A stretch of DNA of 64,000 nt from Monilinia fructicola (Eukaryota; Ascomycota; Leotiomycetes; Helotiales; Sclerotiniaceae): positions 1,054,501-1,118,500 of the forward strand of contig VICG01000004.1 in assembly GCA_008692225.1 (NCBI GenBank), in the 5' to 3' direction. The notes under the pieces are model-generated. The model did not search any database, was not told where the DNA came from, and saw only the letters and a program-made list of their open reading frames with translations. The position numbers were made by a program, and so were the translations under genes. This document shows, one piece after another, positions 12,693-25,417 of this stretch (positions are counted from its first letter, which is position 1; the number at the start of each line of letters is the position of its first letter).

Positions 12693-13870
12693 AATATCTG
12701 GTCTTCTCTGCAGAGTATAGACGCTGAAGGCAACAGCGGTTCTTTTTTCGGACGAGGACCCGCGATGTTCTACCGGGAGCTCCTCCTCTTGACAGCAAGT
12801 ATGCTACTCTTTCGGGCCACTCTTGTGTGGAAAAACAGATGGATACAGACAAAGAACGGGAGTCTGTTCTGGTGTCGATTCATCGACTTGACGGAGATCC
12901 ATCACCTTTGTCCTCACTTTCCTCGAGTACATTGGGACGTACTGGATATCTCGTCGCTCGGTCCCATGGAGCCGAGTCCTAGGTCCACGCACAGCCGCCT
13001 ACCTCTCTTTGCGACTTGGCTGGAGCTTCCGGGTAGAGGGCCCGCGGAAGGTTTGTCCGTCGCGTCGGTTCAGACTTGGTGTCTCGATATTGCAGTAACC
13101 CACATGGTCCACGAGCGAAGGCCGACGGTGGCATCTCTCCCAGCCACACGAACGCCGTGCGGAGTCTTCTCTGTTTTGATGCTCCTCCTCGGGGCCCCGA
13201 GATGCAGTTCAGCGAAGGAGTGCGCTCCATCGCCGGGTCTGCAGACGGAGCGAAACTCCCGTGCGCCAACGCCACACAAGCGAGCCCCGAGATCTCGCCG
13301 TCGACATCGCTTTGCAACGTACTTTTGTGCGGTGCCTAGCGCACCGGCGACATCTTGCGCGTTGAGGAAGTCAGGAGATGGGAGATGGGGGACGGGGACG
13401 GGGGACGGGATAGTAGATCTGGATGGACCGTCGAGCGTCCAACGGAAGAAAAACGCATCAACATCAGCATATCTCTCCGCCGTCCAACCAGCCTTCCAAC
13501 ACCGGTCAACCCCCCCCCCCCCCCCCCCGACCCCAACGACCACCACACCCTCCGATCGTCTCCGAGATGTGGCAGGCAGGCAGGCAGACAGGCATCCTTG
13601 CCGCGCACCTAGCCTTCACGCTCGACCAACCAGGGCGCTGACGCATCGCGGGAATCCCATCGCAACGCTGGAGCGCCCCGTGTGCGTGCAATCTAGCAGG
13701 GACGTGATACCATCTGGGGGATCATCGGGAGGGCATTTCCTGCGCTCGTGCATCCAATTCCTCGGCAGATGATCATCATCTAAACGTCTAGGCTGCGGTG
13801 ATTCTTCCCCTTCGACCGAGAATCCACCGTGCGTCCGCTTGTGCGTCTCTATTCTTCAAGTTTAGCTTTA
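12693..13870. other. GC-rich block without a supported gene
   Basis: This block is clearly richer in G+C than its flanks and stays open in several frames at once, including a 427-codon plus frame 12489-13772. That frame has no domain, and its Pro run comes from a C19 homopolymer at 13510-13528. A GCAGGCAGGCAGACAGGCA tract lies near 13571. It may include further remains of the P450. Confidence 0.4.
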
Positions 13871-13873
13871 CAA

Positions 13874-13942
13874 CACAGCACAGCACAGCACAGCACAGCA
13901 CAGCACAGCACAGCACAGCACAGCACAGCACAGCACAGCACA
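13874..13942. repeat. Pentanucleotide array (CACAG)n
   Basis: About 14 tandem copies of a 5-bp unit. A short inverted-orientation counterpart, TGTGC repeated about four times, lies at about 14350-14370. Confidence 0.95.
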
Positions 13943-15176
13943 ATGTAACACGCGAAGACCTATAGACTGACTTATTGCAAGGGAAGGAAAGTATGATGGG
14001 TGTGTGGAGGTAAGCTAAGGATTCTTAATATTGTAGAAGACGACGATGAAGAAGAAGAAGAAGAAGAAGAAGAAAGCCACAAAACACAATAACATTTACG
14101 CCAGGTTGATATTCATATATTCTCATACATATTCTTATAGATATCTATATATCTATATATATATATAAATAGCGCCAAAGCTTAACACAAACATCGAAAA
14201 TACTACCACCCACCCATCCACCCACCTAGCGCCTCCGATCCGATGCCTCGAGAATATACATCCTGGGGTAGAGTAGAGGACTGGGTACTAATTGCGTGTG
14301 GGCATTCTGTTCATCGAGCATGGGGGGGTGGATGGGTATTTTTGATGTTGTGCTGTGCTGTGCTGTGCTAGGTGGTGCTGGGTTTACGATAGTGGAGTGG
14401 AGTGGAGTGTATGTAGTGTAGTATAAAATACCATTCTAATCACAACCCTTCCTCCCTCCTTTATCCCCCGCCCTCATCAGCCTTTTTCGAAGAATTATAC
14501 CGTTGTCGCTCTTTGGTGTATCTGTATCTATATCTATCTATCTATCTACCTATACATTCACCTAAGAAACAACTAGTATCTTAATACAGTTTTTAGTTTA
14601 AGCATAAGGCTATCGAAATTGTCCATAATTATTCCTACCATACAACAGTAGAGTTTGCTTTCTTGGATTTCATTCCGAAATGATCGGATCGTCTAATATG
14701 CAATCATTTGGCATTCGAAAATATAGAAATACCGTACTTTTCCGTATACAGCGGATGAAACCCACAAATGGAAAGGTTATTGGATGTTGGTTTGAGTTCT
14801 ACTGTGGCTGTATAGAAATATGTATTAGCCAGGATTGCATACTACATATATTTATTGGATATACTCTTGGAGGTAAAGCGAGCCTCTGCAGGTGGATACC
14901 ATACACATCGTTTGACTAACGGTTAAGCATATAATCGAGCTGTGATATTGGATAATGTTTCGAATGTCACAATTTGCATGGATAAGCTTCAACAACTTCA
15001 AAAATCATAAAGGGGTATGTCATTGCAAAGTAAAACCAATTTTGTAAAACCAAAAAATCCCATCCGATAACCGTTCCATATTCCTTCATCTCTCATTAAA
15101 AAAAATCATAAATATCTTCGCAAACACAGCTTGAAAAATTTTCTCTGCCTTTCCTCATTTATGGAATGGTTACAGT
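13943..15176. other. Intergenic microsatellite-rich DNA
   Basis: It contains (GAA)n at about 14047-14076, an (AT)n tract with ATCTATAT units at 14140-14167, TCTATCTATC units near 14535-14548, and the 3' flank of the catalase gene. No gene is supported. Confidence 0.5.
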
Positions 15177-16762
15177 CTACAAGCGAGATTGAGCAGAACC
15201 AGCAGCTTTGCTATTAGGAGCAGGAGCCAACTTCTCTGTAGCCTCTTCAATCTTGGCACCGAGATCCTTGTCGACTCTGCTGAACATCTCGTAGGTACGT
15301 CTGCGAGTATCCTCCTTAGCAGCAGACAAGTGTCCAGACACATTGCCGATGAAGTTGGCTTGTTGACCATCTTGCTTACCAAGGACATCCCAGAGACCCT
15401 TGGCTTGGACATAATCTTCTGGACCGACCTCGGACAAGAAGCTCAAAGCAGCACCGGACCATTGTTCATGGTCATTGGTGGCCTTGACGGGTTTGTGAGT
15501 GAGCTTGCGGTATGAAGATGGGTAGTTGGGGTTGGCTCCATAGTTTCCGTTGACGGCCATAGCACCATCACGGTGGTAAGGGTTGAAGGCTCGGAGAGGA
15601 GCGTTCACTGGGATTTGTTGGTAGTTGACACCGAGACGATGACGGTGGGTGTCTGGGTATGAAAAGAGACGAGATTGGAGAACAGGGTCTGCAGACGGTT
15701 CAACACCTGGGACCAAATGAGATGGCGAGAAAGCAACTTGCTCGATTTCGGCAAAGTAGTTCTCGACGTTCTTGTTGAGGGTCAATTTGCCGAATGGTCT
15801 CAATGGAACCTCGCCCTGTGGCCAAACCTTGGTCAAGTCAAAGATATTCCAGCGGAACTTCTCAGCCTGCTCTGGAGAAAGAACTTGAACGAAGACGCTC
15901 CAGCTTGGGTAGTCACCCTTGTCAATTGCGTCGAATAGATCTTGAGTGTGCCAATCTGGGTTTTCGGAAGCGATCTTGCCAGCCTCCTCGTTGGTGAACG
16001 TCTTACTTCCTTGGTCTGTCTTCAAGTGGACTTGCACATAGTTGAAGGTACCATCTGGCTTGAACCACTTGTGGGTGTGACCAGAATATCCATTCATGTG
16101 TCTGTACGAATACGGTGTACCACGGTCACTGAAGAGGTGCATAACTTGATGAACAGCCTCTTGATGGGTTGAGAGGTAGTCCCAAAACATGTAGCATCCT
16201 TCAAGTTCGTTTGTGGGTTTCTCTTTTGTGTGTGGATGAAGAGGGGGAACTTGGTTGGGTCTCGAAGGAAGAAAACGGGGTGTTATTGTAAACCCAGTCC
16301 CAGTTACCTTCTTCGGTATAGAATTTGATGGAGAAACCTCTTGGGTCACGAGCAGAATCTGGCGAACCCTTCTCACCACCAACGGTTGAGAAACGTGTGA
16401 CAAGAGGGGTCTTCTTGCCGACTTGGCTCAACATGTCGATGGTAGTGATATCACTAATATCGTGTGTAACTTCAAACTCTATGAAGCATCTATCAGTACG
16501 GTGGGGACCGAGAAAAGATACAAGATGAGAGCTTACCTCCATAAGCTCCAGCACCCTTAGCATGTACAACACGCTCTGGAATACGTTCACGATCGAAATG
16601 TGCCAACAAGTCGATCAGATGAAAGTCTTGAAGAAGAAGTGGTCCATTGGTACCGACTCTCTGAAATTCCTCTGGATGTCTCACGGGACATCCATTAGAG
16701 GTAGTGTAGACTGGTGCTTCATCGTACTTGAAGGTAGACGCAGACTTATCATTGGCACCCAT
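15177..16762 (-). CDS. Peroxisomal monofunctional heme catalase, frame broken twice
   Basis: Exon 1 is 16762-16537 and exon 2 is 16478-15177, with a 58-nt intron (GTAAGC ... CATAG) that rebuilds the family motif [20 protein letters not shown]. The corrected product is about 509 residues, the usual length for small-subunit fungal catalases. Catalase breaks down H2O2. Visible landmarks are the distal His in [11 protein letters not shown] (about residue 67), the Asn of NNTP, and the proximal Tyr in [14 protein letters not shown]. The C-terminus is AQSRL, a type-1 peroxisomal targeting signal. Two single-base deletions relative to the family break the frame, one in a C run (plus 16277-16280, between NNTP and [11 protein letters not shown]) and one at about 16190 (between NLKDAT and MFWDYLS). 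The upstream DNA has a (GAT)n microsatellite. Confidence 0.92.
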
Positions 16763-16857
16763 GATTGCGATTGCGATTGCGATTGATATTTGTATTGTAT
16801 TATTGTTGTTGTGGTTGTTGAGGTTGTTGAGGTTGTTGCACAAATCGATAGTAGGTG

Positions 16858-16903
<46 letters not shown>

Positions 16904-19900
16904 GACGATGAGGATGAGATGATTTCAGAACTTGGTTGATGAAGATCAAGTTTATGGTTGGTTGAAGGATCTTTGATGAATTAATAAAAGATCAAACAAA
17001 AGTAAGATTCATGGATTGATAAAGCAAGTCGATGGATTGGAAGAAGGGGAGCTGGAGATGGAAATAAATAAGTCAATAGAATTCCGGAAGTACCCCTCAT
17101 TTCGTGGCAGCCAATCAAAAGGAGGGAGTTGATAACTGCATTAGTAAAGCTTTCAGAGTCTGGAACGAAATTGATTTAGTTGGAACCTTGGAAACGTTGG
17201 AAGATCCATGAGTGTATCAAATACTTGTATTGGGATGCATTTTTGGTCGAAAGGGATATTTATTATTGACACTAGTACAATAAGAGTAATGATACTCATG
17301 GATATAGTAACACTTATTATTCTTATTATTTCTTAAATAATTATATATAATAAAATCAAGATCTATAAATGCCGCTCTTCTTATATAGAAATCTATAATT
17401 ATCTAATTTTTATACTTCTAAGGCTATTGCCATTAGATAGGTAAATAATATATATAGTATTAGTATCATAGTATGAAAGGGTGTTGCTATTATTCTCTCC
17501 TCTCTCCTCTCCTCTCCTCTTCTCTCTTCTCCTCTCCTCTACTCATAGCTGGTTATCTGGATATACTCGAGTAGCTTGGAGCTGGAGATTGAAAGACTTC
17601 CAAAAGAGATCTATAGATCCTTAGAACCTTCCATCCTCCCTTATACATCGAAAAGAAAAACATTTCCGAAGTTTCCGAAAGTTCTTTTATTTACTATATA
17701 CATAATAATAATATTTTATAATGAGTTCCCAAAAGGACCTGTCAGCTTGATGGGATGGATATATACACATCGGATACATTGGATACATAGTAATCAGTCC
17801 ATGTTACCTCTCTCTACCTTTTCCCTTTTCCCTTTTCCCTTGAACCGTCCTCTCCTTTAACCAATCAGAGAGATGTTCGCATTCATAGTAAGATCTCCTC
17901 ATGCTTGCATTGCATATAACTCGGGGTAAGCAGAAGGTCATAATCAATAAACACCTAAGATGAGGTGCTCTTTGGTCAAACAGCTCATTACGGTATTATT
18001 ATTATTATCATCATTATCATCATTGTTGCCCTGCTTGTCATCATCATCAGATGTTTCTCAGTCCTTGTGGTTTTGGTAGAGTTTGATCTTTCCAGATACT
18101 CTATTCCAGTTTACTACTTCTAGGTATTGTAAGATCGTACCTACTCCGTACAGCAGTCGTTGCTTTTCTCCGCATTTTGAATAATCAGTACAGTACTGTA
18201 CATGTACGGAGTAGTACTGTACTCCGTACAGTAGCGGGAGGGCCACTTTACCTTGTTGGGACGGTCGTCAAAGCTTGGCATTGGCATGAATTAGGTAATT
18301 GAAGCTACTGTACTCGTGGATGAGGTAGGTACCAGTAGATAGTAGATACCTACAGATAAAGTACTCGACTACTTTACGACTGTATACATACCCGTACATA
18401 CTAAATATATCCACGGATACATATTACATCCATTCATCCATACATACCTGGGTACATTGATTAAAATGGACATATCACCTTTCCTTTTCCCCCCCATATA
18501 TCAATTATTCTTATCCATAAATTCACATGCTCAAGCAATACATCCACCCTCCTTCCTTTACAACATACCCAACACCCATACTTCCCTTCTCCTCTCTTCC
18601 TTCTTCCTTCTTCCTTCTTCCTTGAACGTTGCCTGCCTTGGTACAATACCGAGAGAGTCGGGTATGATAATAACCCAAAATCTAATCGCACCCTCACTCG
18701 GTCATCGTACAGCATCAATCCCGTCATTCCATCCCTCTACTACCCCACCTTCGGTTCCAACAAACCACCCCCCTGCTCAACATCCCTGTCCCATTACGCA
18801 CAGCCATCGTCGTACATGTCGATGCTACATACTCCGTACAGGACTGTAAGAAATAATTATTCATCACCCGATAACGAATGGTTGTCAATGTATTACATAC
18901 TCTGCCCAGGTGTACACAGTACATACAGGATTCGAGTACGAAGGACTTTACTCCACCGCGCAAGGAAGCCATCGAGCTGTTGTTTGTTTGGTGCTCTGCG
19001 ACAACGACGTCGAATAGCAACAGTCATGATAAGTATATCTATCACCTCTTGCCATAGCGGGAGCGTTTTCCCAACAGGAGATTCGGAAGGAGCACTGGTG
19101 ATAGGGAGCGAGCCATGAAGAAAAAACTACATCCTAATTGTGCCTCGCCAACGGTGGTGGAATTTGCTCGGTAATGGATGGATGTTGAATGGATGATGAG
19201 CCAAGTGGCGATCGTATCATTCTCTACGAAAGTATTGCAAATACAGTACAGTACGTTTCATAATCCACATAACCTTATCTTCATCTCCTCCCGTGAGAAA
19301 GTGCTAAAGTATATTTTCTAACTTCTACTGTACTGTACTCTGTACTCTGTGCTCTGTACTGTGCAGTACTGTACTTCTCCGTAATCCTGGAATGGTTTGT
19401 AGATGTTCCAAGGTTTTGCTTGACAGCGGGTCCCTAGCTTCAAGGGTTACCAAATACAATAATAAGTGTACTAGCTAGTACAGTGGCAACCAATCTAGCT
19501 TTTTGCCAGCCTTCTAAGTTCTGATCTTCATCAGATCCCGAAGCTCGGTATCTCTCACGCTTGGAAACGGGTGGCTCGCCACGTTATGCCTACTTTCAAG
19601 GTTTTCACTAAATCTCTAGCTTGAAATATGGGACTGCTGATAAGTACTGTACAGTACGGCTATGGGATGTCTTCTCCGGGCAAAGACCATGAACCCCGTA
19701 TCCGTAAGCATACGTAACAGCACAACTGTTCTGAATTTTACCCAGCTGGCACTAATAGCATGGGACCTGGGAGACTTTGAGGCCTTCTTTTAATCTCGGC
19801 CCATCGCTTTCTAAGCCTTTACAAATCCATATACATCCAGGCTCATGTGTATCACAAAGCAGAGAGGCGATAGTTAACTCTACGTCACCAACTAGAATCC

Positions 19901-20240
19901 AGGCAAGAGACCAGAGCTCTGTTTCCAGGTACGTTCTATACCCAAAGCGACCATGGATATCAATGCCCAATATGAATTCATCACTATCCCATGATTTTAG
20001 ATTGCCCAACTACAAATAGACTTTCGAATGCAGTGCTCCCGTCCCAGATGCAGATGCTCAAACATGCTAATACATCTATTGTACTCCCGGGAATCTTGGT
20101 CTTGTTCGTACCCATGGGTCTTGTGCCGTAAAGTATCCTGGACGCCAGTTGCATTCTTTCGATCAATTATTCAACTGGTGTATAGATTATATATATCGTG
20201 ACGATAGCACAAGGTCTACTTTCTGTTTTTTATTCCTCTA
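16763..20240. other. Intergenic, about 3.5 kb, no supported gene
   Basis: It holds a (GAT)n array (16857-16902), CTCTCCTCTC tracts (17500-17540), an AT-rich block (17280-17480), and clustered TACGGAGTA/TACTCCGTA and GTACTGTAC motifs (18140-18240, 18830-18850, 19325-19390). Short frames on both strands lack recognisable domains. Confidence 0.5.
16857..16902. repeat. (GAT)n microsatellite upstream of catalase
   Basis: About 15 tandem GAT triplets begin roughly 95 bases upstream of the catalase start codon, so they may lie in its 5' leader or promoter. Confidence 0.95.
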
Positions 20241-21067
20241 CTACGACTCTTGCTGGACAGTTTGCTATTCTAATGTTAGTGTTGCACTTCTTGAACTCAA
20301 TCAGCCACATCCAGGTATGGAATACTCACAACAAGCCAATCCATCCCCTCATCTACACCACTGCCATCTACAGCACTGCATGCAACTATACTCCAATTCC
20401 TGTCCCTCAACTCTCCTAGTCTCAACGCCTCGGATATCTCACCAGCTCCTTTGGCCCCCGGTTGATCTTGTTTATTTGCAAATACCAGTAACGCTGCATC
20501 CTTCAACTCGTCTTCATTCAACATTGCTGCCAATTCTTCCGATGCAGTACCTAATCGATCAATATCTGTGGAATCGATCACGAATATAACAGCAGCGGTA
20601 TTGGCGTAGTAACAGCGCCAGTAGGGCCGAATCGAGGTCTGACCTCCAAGATCCTGATGAAGCAAGTCAGCATGAGGATTGCGAGATGGCATGCCTAGGA
20701 AGAACGAGGAGAGAGATGATGAGCTTACCCAAACATTGAAATTTAGATTTTTGTATGTCACCGATTCTACATTGAATCCAATGGTCGGTATCGTAGTTAC
20801 TACTTCTCCAATCTGCGGGCTCCCGTTAGCATCTGTTGCATCCCGTAGAGCCGCCCGAGTCTATAATCACTCACCTTCAATCTGTATAGTAATGTGGTCT
20901 TTCCCGCATTGTCCTACTCATTTAGCAGATGGTTAGCTTCATCGTCCTTCCCATTCCTCGATATCCAACGAGGTATCCAGCCTGCTACTCACCAGTCCCA
21001 AAATCAATATCCGAATCTCCTTCTTCGAAAACAACATCCCCGACAGCCACGAGACACTTGCACCCAT
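20241..21067 (-). CDS. ARL1: ARL1-type small GTPase of the Arf family
   Basis: Five exons, 21067-20993, 20913-20875, 20812-20729, 20653-20330 and 20252-20241, sum to 534 nt (177 residues) with consistent phases. The protein begins MGASVSW, giving a Gly2 for N-myristoylation. It carries the P-loop (ILGLDNAGKTT), switch I ([11 protein letters not shown]), the [17 protein letters not shown] switch II typical of Arl1, the guanine-specificity NKQD (ANKQDQPG) and the CSA-type motif (VACSAVDG). Arl1 works at the trans-Golgi, where it recruits GRIP-domain tethers; that is family knowledge. The last exon adds only QES before the stop and is the least certain part. The frame is intact. The gene diverges from the eL39 gene. 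Confidence 0.93.
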
Positions 21068-21611
21068 TTTTGCTTGCTTTTGTACTGATCTGATTTTGTC
21101 CCCTACCCTTTTCTTCCCAGACTCGACCTTCTAAACAACTATGCTTAGCTGTCACCTATCCTTGTCTTCGTGAAATCTTCCTTTCTTTGTCTTGATCTTA
21201 TCCTCAATAAATGATGCCAGATTTGTTGGATTCGTGATTTTCGTCGTCTTCTTTTGATCTTCTGTACGGTCTGGGGTATATTCTAGTTTCAAAACGTAGC
21301 ACTTTCTACTCAGATGATATCTGTTTTACGAAGTCAACTGTTGCTTTGACAGTGCAGTGCCTTACCGTATTTCCAATCCCTAATCGCGGAGCTACAAGTT
21401 CCCGATCGTCATTTGATTAGTCATGATCTTGGATCGAATATATGTTCACGTGAGCGTATCAAGAGTTGGCCTTGAAGCCTTAGGATCTTGGAAAGGGCAA
21501 CCGAGAAATAAAGCCCTCGTCAGATTTTTTTGGTGTGTAATCCATTGAACGTCAACAAAAGGATATCTCGATCCAGCACGACAACGACAATATCGACGCC
21601 GACTTTTCAAG
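21068..21611. promoter_or_regulatory. Shared divergent upstream region of ARL1 and RPL39
   Basis: The two start codons lie 544 bases apart in opposite orientation, so this segment must hold both promoters. CTT/TC-rich stretches lie close to the ARL1 side. I recognise no specific factor site. Confidence 0.45.
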
Positions 21612-22125
21612 ATGCCGGTATGTATTACCTTTTTCAAATCCTGCACACGTTCAATTGGTTGGATCGGGAGATTGGAAAATATTCGACAAGATAGGAGGAT
21701 TGTTGGCTCACGGGCGCAAATTTCATGACGGAAACTCGAACTCGAATACCAACAACGCCCTGTGTCCGAGGAGGAAATACAGCATAACGAATTCTACAAA
21801 TACTAATTCGATCCTTTCTCCATAGTCCCAAAAGTCATTCCGCACCAAGCAGAAGCTTGCGAGAGCCCAAAAGCAAAACAGACCCATCCCACAATGGATC
21901 CGTTTGAGGACTGGTAACACCATTCGGTATGTTCATAATTTATGATTCCCCAGCAGCGGCACACGAACATATTTCTACCACTCCGATTTTGCTTTCGACT
22001 TTGTCACGTAGATATGAATTATACCACCGGCCATCAACACAGTCCGATCGAGCATTTGACTAATGAAATCGAACAGATACAACGCAAAGAGACGTCACTG
22101 GAGAAAGACTCGCATCGGTCTATAG
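21612..22125 (+). CDS. RPL39: 60S ribosomal protein eL39
   Basis: Three exons, 21612-21617, 21826-21926 and 22077-22125, give exactly 51 residues, the family length. The product starts [19 protein letters not shown] and ends [16 protein letters not shown]. It is a small basic protein lining the ribosomal exit tunnel. The first exon has only two codons, followed by a 208-nt intron (GTATGT ... CCATAG); the second intron is 150 nt. Early, long introns are common in fungal ribosomal protein genes. I looked for C/D box snoRNA signatures in both introns and saw none convincing. The gene is too short and split to appear as a plain open frame. Confidence 0.96.
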
Positions 22126-23413
22126 ATGCATCACCCCCACAACAGCAAAACGTTCCATCTTTTCCTCAACCTATACCCACGCTCATACGATTTTCTCTTT
22201 CTCCCGCTTCACACAATTCCACCAAACCTTACTCTACTCTTTCAGAATTCGCACGATCTTGAGATGCGAATGGCAACTCTTATGAGGGAGGAGCATGGAG
22301 AGATGAAATGATGATTTTTGCTCGGTTTGGAAGGATGGTATAACTGATGGATGATGCTTTGGGAACTGGGAGGCGTAACGTTTCTGATTGCTAGGCCGGT
22401 TCAATGAATGGCATTTATTGCAATTGAAAGGATCATTGTGTTGATAGCAAGTGATTTAGTGAGGAATGGGATGTTTTGCAGATTTCTCCATGTCACGTTC
22501 AGGTTTTGCGAGGATTGCACTTTTTGACTGTGATGTGGGTTTCATTACCTTTGGTCCGACAAAGGTGGTCTTATTTCGAGATCCGTAAGATCGGTTCCAA
22601 TAAACAAGTTGGGAGCTTACGGCATGAAGATTGATATGGACTCGAAGAGCCTCTCGCAAGGACTACTCCTTAACCCGATATTCGACTTCTGCACGGTTTC
22701 CCTCACACAACGTAACAGAATCCTCTCGCCTATCACAGTTTGGGATATATCCAAATCAATTCCTCCATCTCACAGTCAACTAGAAATGCTTTGCCCAAAT
22801 CCCTAACGACACTCTCAACCCCACTTCCATGCACCCGTTCTCTCATGTCATCCCTCTCCCTCTCTTCCTTCTCCACATCTTCATACCCGCTCCACCTTGA
22901 ACCAGTTTCCCCCACAACGCCATCTCCACTCCTGAACATCATAACCGTCTACCACGTCGAGCCCCAACTCCCAGATGCATCAACCCTTGCCATTTCGCCA
23001 TCCGATCTTCAAAAGCGGGCTGACATTCCGTAGCATGCGTTCTCGATACTAACCTCATAATCCCATCTCCTCCCCCCCCCGCCGCCCCCGCCCCTAGAAA
23101 ATGGACCATACACCTCCCTCGCGACTCCCACCCTCCGCGCCCCGCACATCTCCACCGCTCCCTCCCTCCCTCCTCTATCCATCCCTCCATCCATCCACGC
23201 ACGCAGCTCCCGGGTCCCGTACCGGCGCGCGCAAAGGCGAAGTGCGAGCCGGCATCTCGAGGATGGCGGATGCATTATTGTATTATTAGAGTTGCTTGCT
23301 TTGTTGGTGTACCTCGTGTTTGTGAGGTTGATGTTTCACGTCTGGTGGTTGGTGCCTTGGAACGTCGTGTTTTTGTGTTTTTATATTTTCATGTCGTCAG
23401 AGTGCAAGATGTA

Positions 23414-23449
<36 letters not shown>

Positions 23450-24697
23450 AATGCAAGATGCAATGCAACGCACCACTTGAGAATCACCAAGGAGATAAAA
23501 TAAGAAGGTTAGAAAAGGGCGCTCCCAAAGGAAGAAAGAAAAAAAAGAGAGAAAAAAAGAGTCGGTTAGTCCATGGGTATGTATGTTTCGGAGCTGTGTT
23601 TGGGGGAGGGGGCGGGAGTGTAGCATTTAGATTGGGTTATGGGATGTGTGGGATGTGGGGATGTAGTTAGTATGGGGAGATGGAGAGGTTGTAGCTCGTA
23701 GGCCGTAGCCGGGGGTGTTTCTGGCGTCTGTGGTGCGATAGCAAACAGCAATGGATGGATGGATGGATGGATACACATACCATCCAAACCACAGCCCCCT
23801 CCCCCAAAAACAGCAAACCCACAGCTCAAAACCCACGATCCACAGTCCACAGTCCACAATCTGTTTATCTAAAAACAACCTTCAAAGAAGGGAGGAGAGG
23901 ATGGAAAGAAAGGTCGTAGTGAAAATGACAGTCGCCATAAACATACGCATACGCATGTCCGGGTGAAGATGGAGATGTAAAGATAAAGATGACCTTTCGC
24001 ATGAGAGGTTTGGTTGTGGGAGGGGGGAGGGTATATGTCAGTAATGAGGTGAGGGTGATGGTGAGGGATTCTGGGTATCCGTGGATGATGATGATGATGG
24101 ATGGGGTGACTGCACTGACTATGAGGTATGATTGATGCAGAGCTTAGAAAGAATGATTGAAGACTTCGGGTCTGGTGTGATCAGCTAGAGGTTATGAAAT
24201 TGTGGTGGAAAAGAGGATTGGATAGATAGATGTGAAAGCCTGGAGTATCAAAGTAAAGTAACTTGAGAGAATCCAGAAACTGTACTGGAAATCTGTCAGA
24301 AAGAACTCAATTTGAAATTTGAAGCAACTGTATTCACGAATTCACATTACAAGGAAAAATCGATCATGATATTTTGATATCATTGCAATTTTACCCTCTA
24401 CCTGTACTTCAGAGTGTTGCTATGTAATTATCCTTCACAGACAACGTACAAGTCAACGAACTTGAAGTACCTTCCATAACGCCCCTATGTGCACACTGTA
24501 AACCCTGTAGAAGAAAAAATAGGATATGTTTAGAACCAACCCTCAGCCCCCCACGCCTTGGAAGTGTATGACCTTGGGTGGTGGCCAAGGAACAATCAAA
24601 GAACTCCTAGATGCCGAAGCAATCCATCAGCAGCAAATTTATCCGCATCCCCCAAATCGTTATCCCATGATAATTTGGTTCGAATCTGGTATTTGGC
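22126..24697. other. Intergenic, about 2.6 kb
   Basis: CT-rich on the plus strand between 22740 and 23240 with Ser/Pro/Thr-type frames, and a GA-type minus frame (22942-22733) that ends in a plausible but unrecognised peptide. Repeats include a 7-bp GAGATGC array at about 23409-23455 and (GGAT)n at 23746-23771. No gene is supported with confidence. Confidence 0.45.
23409..23455. repeat. 7-bp tandem repeat (GAGATGC)n
   Basis: About six near-perfect copies of a heptamer, degrading at the right end. Confidence 0.9.
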
Positions 24698-25417
24698 TTA
24701 ACGGTCCTCAGCCCACTCGTTCTCCCTACGGATTTGCTCCTCCTCCTCGGGGGTGAAATCATTAGTGATGTTGAAGGTTTTTCGGATCTCCTCTGGAGAC
24801 TTTCCCTTAATCATATTGGCGACGGTCTTGCATCCAACATCAAGAAGAGCCTTGATGTCAAGATAGTTGGCAGCCTATCGAGAAATCGTTAGAGGTGATC
24901 AAAGCATTCTACAGTTTGATTCGAAGAGAGATAACTTACGAGGATGATCTCAAACAACATCTCTTGATCCACTTGCATGAACTTTTGGTCCCACTCCTCA
25001 ATATCAGTGGTCTTCTTGCGACTATCAGGAGTCATCATCGGTAGCTGGGACTGGGTCGTGCTTGTGGTGCTCAGCCCATTCAATAACTTTGCGGAGGACA
25101 GCCTCATTAACCTATAGAGAGATAGAATTATTAGATTAGTACAAGTCAAGTCAGAGGAGTGATGGCAAATATGTGAACTTACGTTTGGAATTGGAACTGG
25201 AGTAGAAAGAACACCATCTCCAAGATCCTCCAACATGTTCTTGATTAACATGGAACGTTCAGCGACAGCACGATCTATTGATCAGAGTTAGCAAGGGGGG
25301 CGCATTTGGTAGTCTGCGAACGTCGCAAGGTGTAGGCAAGCGGGGTAAATTACCAACTGTAATGGATGCATTGTCATTACTGACGAGAACAATAGTTGTA
25401 GTGGATCCTTCAGACAT
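24698..25417 (-). CDS. SKP1: SCF ubiquitin-ligase adaptor Skp1, one-base frame break
   Basis: Four exons, 25417-25354, 25274-25183, 25111-24940 and 24874-24698, give about 167 residues after correcting one inserted base. Skp1 links F-box proteins to cullin-1 in SCF ubiquitin ligases. The N-terminal BTB/POZ-like half is clear ([20 protein letters not shown], then [13 protein letters not shown]). The C-terminal F-box-binding half is nearly invariant ([17 protein letters not shown], then [13 protein letters not shown], ending NEWAEDR). At plus 25028-25029 (GG) the frame has one base too many: the acidic DDDS would otherwise run directly into [13 protein letters not shown]. Because Skp1 is normally essential, an error in the sequence is the simplest explanation. 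Confidence 0.93.

Noticed and set aside
12489..13772. 427-codon plus frame in the GC-rich block
   Set aside because: GC-rich DNA stays open by chance in several frames; a Pro run comes from a C19 homopolymer, and the better protein resemblance is on the opposite strand.
12140..13942. Tandem arrays resembling CRISPR
   Set aside because: Units are 5 bp without unique spacers in a eukaryotic genome; they are microsatellites.
22012..22060. Earlier acceptor (TAG at 22009-22011) for the last eL39 exon
   Set aside because: It gives a peptide unlike eL39; the CAG ending at 22076 gives the exact conserved C-terminus.
21618..22076. Possible snoRNA in eL39 introns
   Set aside because: I could not find a convincing pair of C and D boxes or H/ACA hairpins.
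24660..24697. GGTTCGAATC sequence resembling a tRNA T-loop
   Set aside because: No pairing acceptor or anticodon stem; it lies directly in the SKP1 3' flank.
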